From NCBI GenBank assembly GCA_017621295.1, contig JAGATI010000197.1, positions 1 to 8,768 of the forward strand: a stretch of 8,768 nt of DNA, read 5' to 3'. The notes under the pieces were generated by a model. The model worked only from the letters and a program-made list of their open reading frames with translations, ran no database searches and was not told the DNA's origin. Numbering within the stretch: position 1 is the stretch's first letter; each line of letters starts with the position of its first letter. Made by a program: the position numbers and the translations under genes. Positions 6,463 to 8,768 of the stretch are shown here, piece after piece. The stretch is from Clostridia bacterium (lineage in GTDB: Bacteria > Bacillota_A > Clostridia > TANB77 > CAG-508).

Positions 6463-6504
6463 AAAGGAGATATAGTATATATTAATATACTATAAAATAG
6501 TAAA
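6463..6504 (+). promoter_or_regulatory. folD ribosome-binding site with hairpin between SD and start codon
   Basis: A perfect SD AAAGGAG (6463-6469) lies 35 bases before the folD ATG, too far for direct use. The gap contains a perfect 10-bp hairpin (TATAGTATAT at 6471-6480, loop ATTA, complement at 6485-6494). Looping out these 24 bases leaves an effective spacing of 11. No nearer SD exists in AAATAGTAAA before ATG, and an in-frame TAA at 6493-6495 excludes an earlier start. The start codon is therefore secure but its SD geometry is unusual. Confidence 0.65.
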
Positions 6505-7344
6505 ATGGCAGAGATTATTGATGGTAAAGAACTTGCAAAAAGTATACGTTTAGAATTAAAAAAAGAAGTAGAGAATTTAAATAAAAACGGAATATTTCCT
6601 AAACTTGCAGTTATAATGGTAGGAGAAGATAAAGCTTCAAAGGTATATGTAAAAAATAAAAGCAAAGCATGTGAAGAAATAGGAATTGAGTATGAAGAAG
6701 TATTGCTAGATGAAACTACGACTATGGAAGAATTGTTAGATATAATAGAAGATTTAAATAATAGAAAAGACATTAATGGAATATTATTACAAAGTCCAAT
6801 ACCAAAGCATCTTGATATTTATAAGGCATTTAATAAAATATCTCCTAAAAAAGATGTTGATGGATTTAATCCTATAAATGTAGGAAAATTAGTTATAGGA
6901 GAAGACTCGTTTATATCATGTACTCCATATGGTGTAATAAAAATGCTTGAAAAGTATAATATTGAGATTGAAGGAAAGAATGCTGTAATTATAGGTAGAA
7001 GCAATATAGTAGGGAAACCACTAATACAATGTTTATTAAAGAAAAATGCAACAGTTACAGTATGTCATTCTAAAACAAGGAATATAGAGAATATAACAAA
7101 AAATGCAGATATTCTAATTGCAGCATTAGGAAAAGCAAAATTTGTTACAAAAGATATGGTTAAAGATGGTGCAGTAGTAATAGATGTTGGTATTAATAGA
7201 AATGAATTAGGAAAATTAGAAGGAGATGTAGATTTTAAAGAAGTAGAAAAAAAAGCATCATACATAACACCTGTTCCAGGTGGAGTAGGACCAATGACTA
7301 TTGCAATGTTAATGAATAATGTGGTAAAAGCATGCAAATATTAA
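6505..7344 (+). CDS. folD: bifunctional methylenetetrahydrofolate dehydrogenase / methenyltetrahydrofolate cyclohydrolase
   Basis: FolD oxidises 5,10-methylene-THF with NAD(P)+ and hydrolyses methenyl-THF to 10-formyl-THF, supplying one-carbon units for purines and formyl-Met-tRNA in the cytoplasm. The 279-aa product is of normal length and complete. The N-terminal catalytic domain has VGEDKASKVYVKNKSKACEEIGI from residue 39, with the conserved Tyr48 and catalytic Lys52. GILLQSPIPKH (92-102, Gln96) and PKKDVDGF (114-121) follow. The Rossmann nucleotide-binding domain has VIIGRSNIVGKP (161-172), VCHSKT (186-191) and VIDVGINR (225-232). PVPGGVGPMTIAML (256-269) closes the active site. All hallmark residues are present. 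It is flanked by a long leader with an SOS-type promoter and followed by a weak terminator, so it is probably monocistronic. There is no folate-type riboswitch that I can recognise upstream. Confidence 0.97.
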   Translation: MAEIIDGKELAKSIRLELKKEVENLNKNGIFPKLAVIMVGEDKASKVYVKNKSKACEEIGIEYEEVLLDETTTMEELLDIIEDLNNRKDINGILLQSPIPKHLDIYKAFNKISPKKDVDGFNPINVGKLVIGEDSFISCTPYGVIKMLEKYNIEIEGKNAVIIGRSNIVGKPLIQCLLKKNATVTVCHSKTRNIENITKNADILIAALGKAKFVTKDMVKDGAVVIDVGINRNELGKLEGDVDFKEVEKKASYITPVPGGVGPMTIAMLMNNVVKACKY

Positions 7345-7363
7345 AATTAAATAATCATGTTAG

Positions 7364-7388
7364 AAAATTTATTGAAAAATAAATTTTT
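7364..7388 (+). terminator. weak all-A/T hairpin terminator after folD
   Basis: A perfect 10-bp stem made only of A-T pairs (7364-7373 with 7378-7387) is capped by a GAAA tetraloop. It ends in a run of five T residues (7384-7388), four of which belong to the stem. It lies 20 bases past the folD stop. The GNRA loop supports a real hairpin, but stability and the U tract are marginal. Confidence 0.5.
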
Positions 7389-7457
7389 AGTTTAAAAATT
7401 GAAAAATTGTACTTTATCATTTTCTTAACATTTGTTAAAAATAATGTGTAAATAATA

Positions 7458-7484
7458 TTGAAATAATATGGTATGCTATATAAA
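7458..7484 (+). promoter_or_regulatory. dprA: weak promoter candidate upstream of dprA
   Basis: TTGAAA (7458-7463) and TATAAA (7479-7484) are spaced by 15 bases, shorter than optimal. A TGC just upstream of TATATA suggests an extended -10. A small palindrome TTAACA-TT-TGTTAA (7425-7438) lies 20 bases further up and could be an operator. A TATAAT at 7560-7565 has no -35 partner. Nothing here is decisive. Confidence 0.3.
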
Positions 7485-7525
7485 TTATATAATATATTAA
7501 AATGTAAAACATAAAAATTAAATTA

Positions 7526-7558
7526 GGGGGCAAATAAAAAATATTATGCGCTCTTTTT
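7526..7558 (+). terminator. terminator-like hairpin in the dprA leader
   Basis: A G5-C run (7526-7531), the only G-rich patch in this gap, can pair with GCTC (7550-7553) plus flanking wobbles. A C-T5-C tract follows (7553-7559). The stem is short, with alternative registers. If the dprA promoter lies upstream, this would act as an attenuator about 50 bases before the start codon. The rest of the 7389-7610 gap shows nothing else recognisable. Confidence 0.3.
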
Positions 7559-7610
7559 CTATAATATACATAATCCAAGTTTATATAGATAAGAGTAAAA
7601 AGGAGTCTGT

Positions 7611-8159
7611 ATGTTATCAATAGAAGAAAATAAATATTGGATTTGGTTATCTAATTTAAGACTTAGAAGCAAGACTGTTATTAATCTAATAAAATGTTAT
7701 AAAGATCCTGAAATTATATATAATCTTAGTGAGTATGAATTAAGAAATAAAGAATGTATGAAATATATAAATGAAAGAGAAATTCAAAGAATTCTTTCAG
7801 TAAAAAATAAAAGTGATATATATAGATATATTGAAAATTTGATAAAATTTAATATAAAAGTAATTACAATAAATGATAATGAATATCCAACTAAATTAAG
7901 ATATTTATATGATTTTCCAATTGTTTTATATCTAAAAGGAAATATAAATATATTAAATAAAAAATCTATTGCAATTGTAGGCAGTAGGGAATGTACAGAT
8001 TATGGAAGAATAATTGCTAAAAAAATAGCAAGTGAACTTTCAAGCAAAGATATTTATATAATTAGTGGTTTGGCAAAAGGAATAGATACATATTCACATA
8101 TAGGTGCAATAAATAAGCAAGCGAAAACTATTGCTGTTTTGGGCTCACGGATTAAATAA
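7611..8159 (+). CDS. dprA: DNA processing protein DprA, 5' part of a frameshifted gene
   Basis: DprA (Smf) binds incoming single-stranded DNA during natural transformation and loads RecA. SD AAGGAG (7600-7605) lies five bases before ATG. An N-terminal helical domain (about 1-80, starting YWIWLSNLRLRS) leads into the Rossmann-like core. There the motifs are EYPTKLRYLYDFPIVLYLKG (91-110), IAIVGSRECTDYGR (120-133, phosphate-binding GSR) and IISGLAKGIDTYSHIGAI (150-167). Homology is clean through TIAVLGS (173-179, last codon 8145-8147), then the frame gives RIK and stops at 8159. Removing one base, most simply C8148, joins ...VLGS to GLNNIYPKEN and restores a complete protein of about 299 aa, the normal DprA size. 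As written, the 5' product lacks the second half of the core and would not be functional. Confidence 0.88.
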   Translation: MLSIEENKYWIWLSNLRLRSKTVINLIKCYKDPEIIYNLSEYELRNKECMKYINEREIQRILSVKNKSDIYRYIENLIKFNIKVITINDNEYPTKLRYLYDFPIVLYLKGNINILNKKSIAIVGSRECTDYGRIIAKKIASELSSKDIYIISGLAKGIDTYSHIGAINKQAKTIAVLGSRIK

Positions 8160-8511
8160 CATTTATCCTAAGGAAAATAAGAATTTAGTTGAAAAAATTA
8201 TAAATAAAGGTGGAACTGTATTATCAGAGTATAATTTATGGACAAAAGCAGATAAAAGTAATTTTCCAGAAAGAAATAGAATTATAAGTGGTTTATCAGA
8301 TGGAGTTTTAGTTGTAGAAGCAAAAGAAAAAAGTGGTTCTTTAATTACAGTAGATTTTGCACTAGAACAGGGAAAAGAGGTGTACGCTGTTCCTGGTAAT
8401 ATTACAAGTTTAAATTCAGTAGGAACAAATAAAATAATAAAAGAAGGTGCAAAAGTTGTAACAAATGTAGATGATATAGTAGGAGATATTTTATATATGT
8501 ATAATACTTAA
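8131..8511 (+). CDS. dprA: DNA processing protein DprA, 3' part of a frameshifted gene
   Basis: This frame holds the C-terminal half of the DprA Rossmann core. Homology begins at 8149 (GLNNIYPKENKNLVEKI); the ATG at 8131 lies in DNA that codes for DprA in the other frame and has no SD, so it is not a real start. Diagnostic motifs are NFPERNRIISGLSDGVLVVEA, the SGSLITVDFALEQGKEVYAVPGN block and NSVGTNKIIKEGAKVV near the end. The protein stops about ten residues later without a winged-helix C-terminal domain, so the reconstructed product is a short-form DprA of about 299 aa. In many Firmicutes topA lies next downstream, consistent with the frame that begins at 8734. Confidence 0.88.
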   Translation: MLFWAHGLNNIYPKENKNLVEKIINKGGTVLSEYNLWTKADKSNFPERNRIISGLSDGVLVVEAKEKSGSLITVDFALEQGKEVYAVPGNITSLNSVGTNKIIKEGAKVVTNVDDIVGDILYMYNT

Positions 8512-8523
8512 GTGAATATAAAA

Positions 8524-8567
8524 AGATTTTAAAAACAAACTAAATATATAATTTTGTTTTAAAATCT
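8524..8567 (+). terminator. long A/T hairpin after dprA without U tract
   Basis: AGATTTTAAAA-A-CAAA (8524-8539) pairs with TTTGTTTTAAAATCT (8553-8567), 15 bp with one bulged A. It starts 12 bases past the dprA stop. No T run follows on the plus strand, so it may be a processing or stability hairpin rather than a true intrinsic terminator. Confidence 0.45.
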
Positions 8568-8644
8568 ATAATAAATATTAAATAAATGAAAGGTAAAGGT
8601 TAAAATAAAAGATGATATATATATTAAAATTTTATTAAAATACT

Positions 8645-8672
8645 TTTACTTTTTTAGAATTTGTACTATAAT
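8645..8672 (+). promoter_or_regulatory. sigma-A promoter for the gene starting at 8734
   Basis: TTTACT (8645-8650), 16 bases and a perfect TATAAT (8667-8672). The predicted start near 8679 gives a leader of about 55 nt. In that leader TAGTTAAA (8685-8692) can pair with TTTAACTA (8710-8717), directly before the SD. Confidence 0.5.
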
Positions 8673-8733
8673 AAAATAGCAGTTTAGTTAAATAAAAAAT
8701 ATTAGATATTTTAACTAGAAAGGAAAGGGAATT

Positions 8734-8768
8734 ATGGGTAAAAGTAAAAAAAAAAATAAAAGTATAAA
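8734..8768 (+). CDS. 5' end of a Lys-rich protein, possibly DNA topoisomerase I (partial)
   Basis: ATG at 8734 follows an AGGAAAGGG SD region (8721-8729) at good spacing and opens a frame MGKSKKKNKSI that runs off the window. Eleven residues do not identify a family. A basic Lys-rich lead-in before the Toprim domain is seen in some clostridial TopA proteins, and topA commonly follows dprA in Firmicutes. The topA suggestion is a synteny inference only, so no symbol is assigned. Confidence 0.6.
   Translation, partial: MGKSKKKNKSI

Noticed and set aside
6420..6773. Minus-strand Ser/Ile-rich open frame across the folD start
   Set aside because: It is antisense to the conserved folD N-terminus, and its composition is that of reversed AT-rich coding DNA.
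7435..7620. Minus-strand 61-codon frame in the folD-dprA gap
   Set aside because: It is Tyr/Ile/Leu-rich low-complexity sequence, overlaps the dprA ribosome-binding site, and has no SD or promoter.

Overview
The window is very AT-rich with purine-rich Shine-Dalgarno (SD) sites, consensus sigma-A promoters, a Gram-positive type LexA box, a methylerythritol-phosphate pathway gene and YlmH/DprA/FolD-type housekeeping genes. Together these suggest a low-GC Firmicute, probably an uncultured or gut clostridium. That assignment is an inference from composition and gene content; no 16S or other taxonomic marker is present.

Layout. Bases 1-40 may be the tail of an upstream gene. At 106-399 lies a small beta-rich protein closed by an intrinsic terminator. 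At 576-920 is a stand-alone PBECR3-like (phage Barnase-EndoU-Colicin-RelE) nuclease domain. Directly after it comes an independent transcription unit with a consensus promoter (926-954) and a terminator (1068-1094) enclosing a GC-rich structured RNA of about 134 nt that I cannot assign to a known family. A perfect 31-bp palindrome (1181-1253) separates this RNA from a convergent tRNA-Gln(CTG) on the minus strand (1253-1327). Enolase follows (1625-2893), with a leader carrying long-range inverted arms.

Between eno and dxs, on the minus strand, sits a self-contained cassette. It has a promoter, a structured leader, a 74-codon coiled-coil protein of visibly higher GC, and a terminator. Then come dxs (3513-5398), interrupted by an apparent one-base deletion, and ylmH/rqcP2 (5411-6196). 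A 308-base gap follows, holding a consensus sigma-A promoter with a LexA operator inside its spacer. Next are folD (6505-7344), whose start codon is separated from a perfect SD by a 24-nt hairpin, and dprA (7611-8511), interrupted by an apparent one-base insertion. The last 35 bases begin a Lys-rich reading frame, possibly topA.

How the genes relate. Eno (glycolysis), Dxs (isoprenoid, thiamine and pyridoxal precursors), FolD (one-carbon units), YlmH (ribosome quality control) and tRNA-Gln are core functions. DprA acts in DNA uptake and recombination. The accessory layer is the PBECR3-like nuclease, the adjacent structured RNA and the 74-aa cassette. The two single-base frameshifts in otherwise well-conserved genes may be sequencing errors or real lesions; the sequence alone cannot decide.
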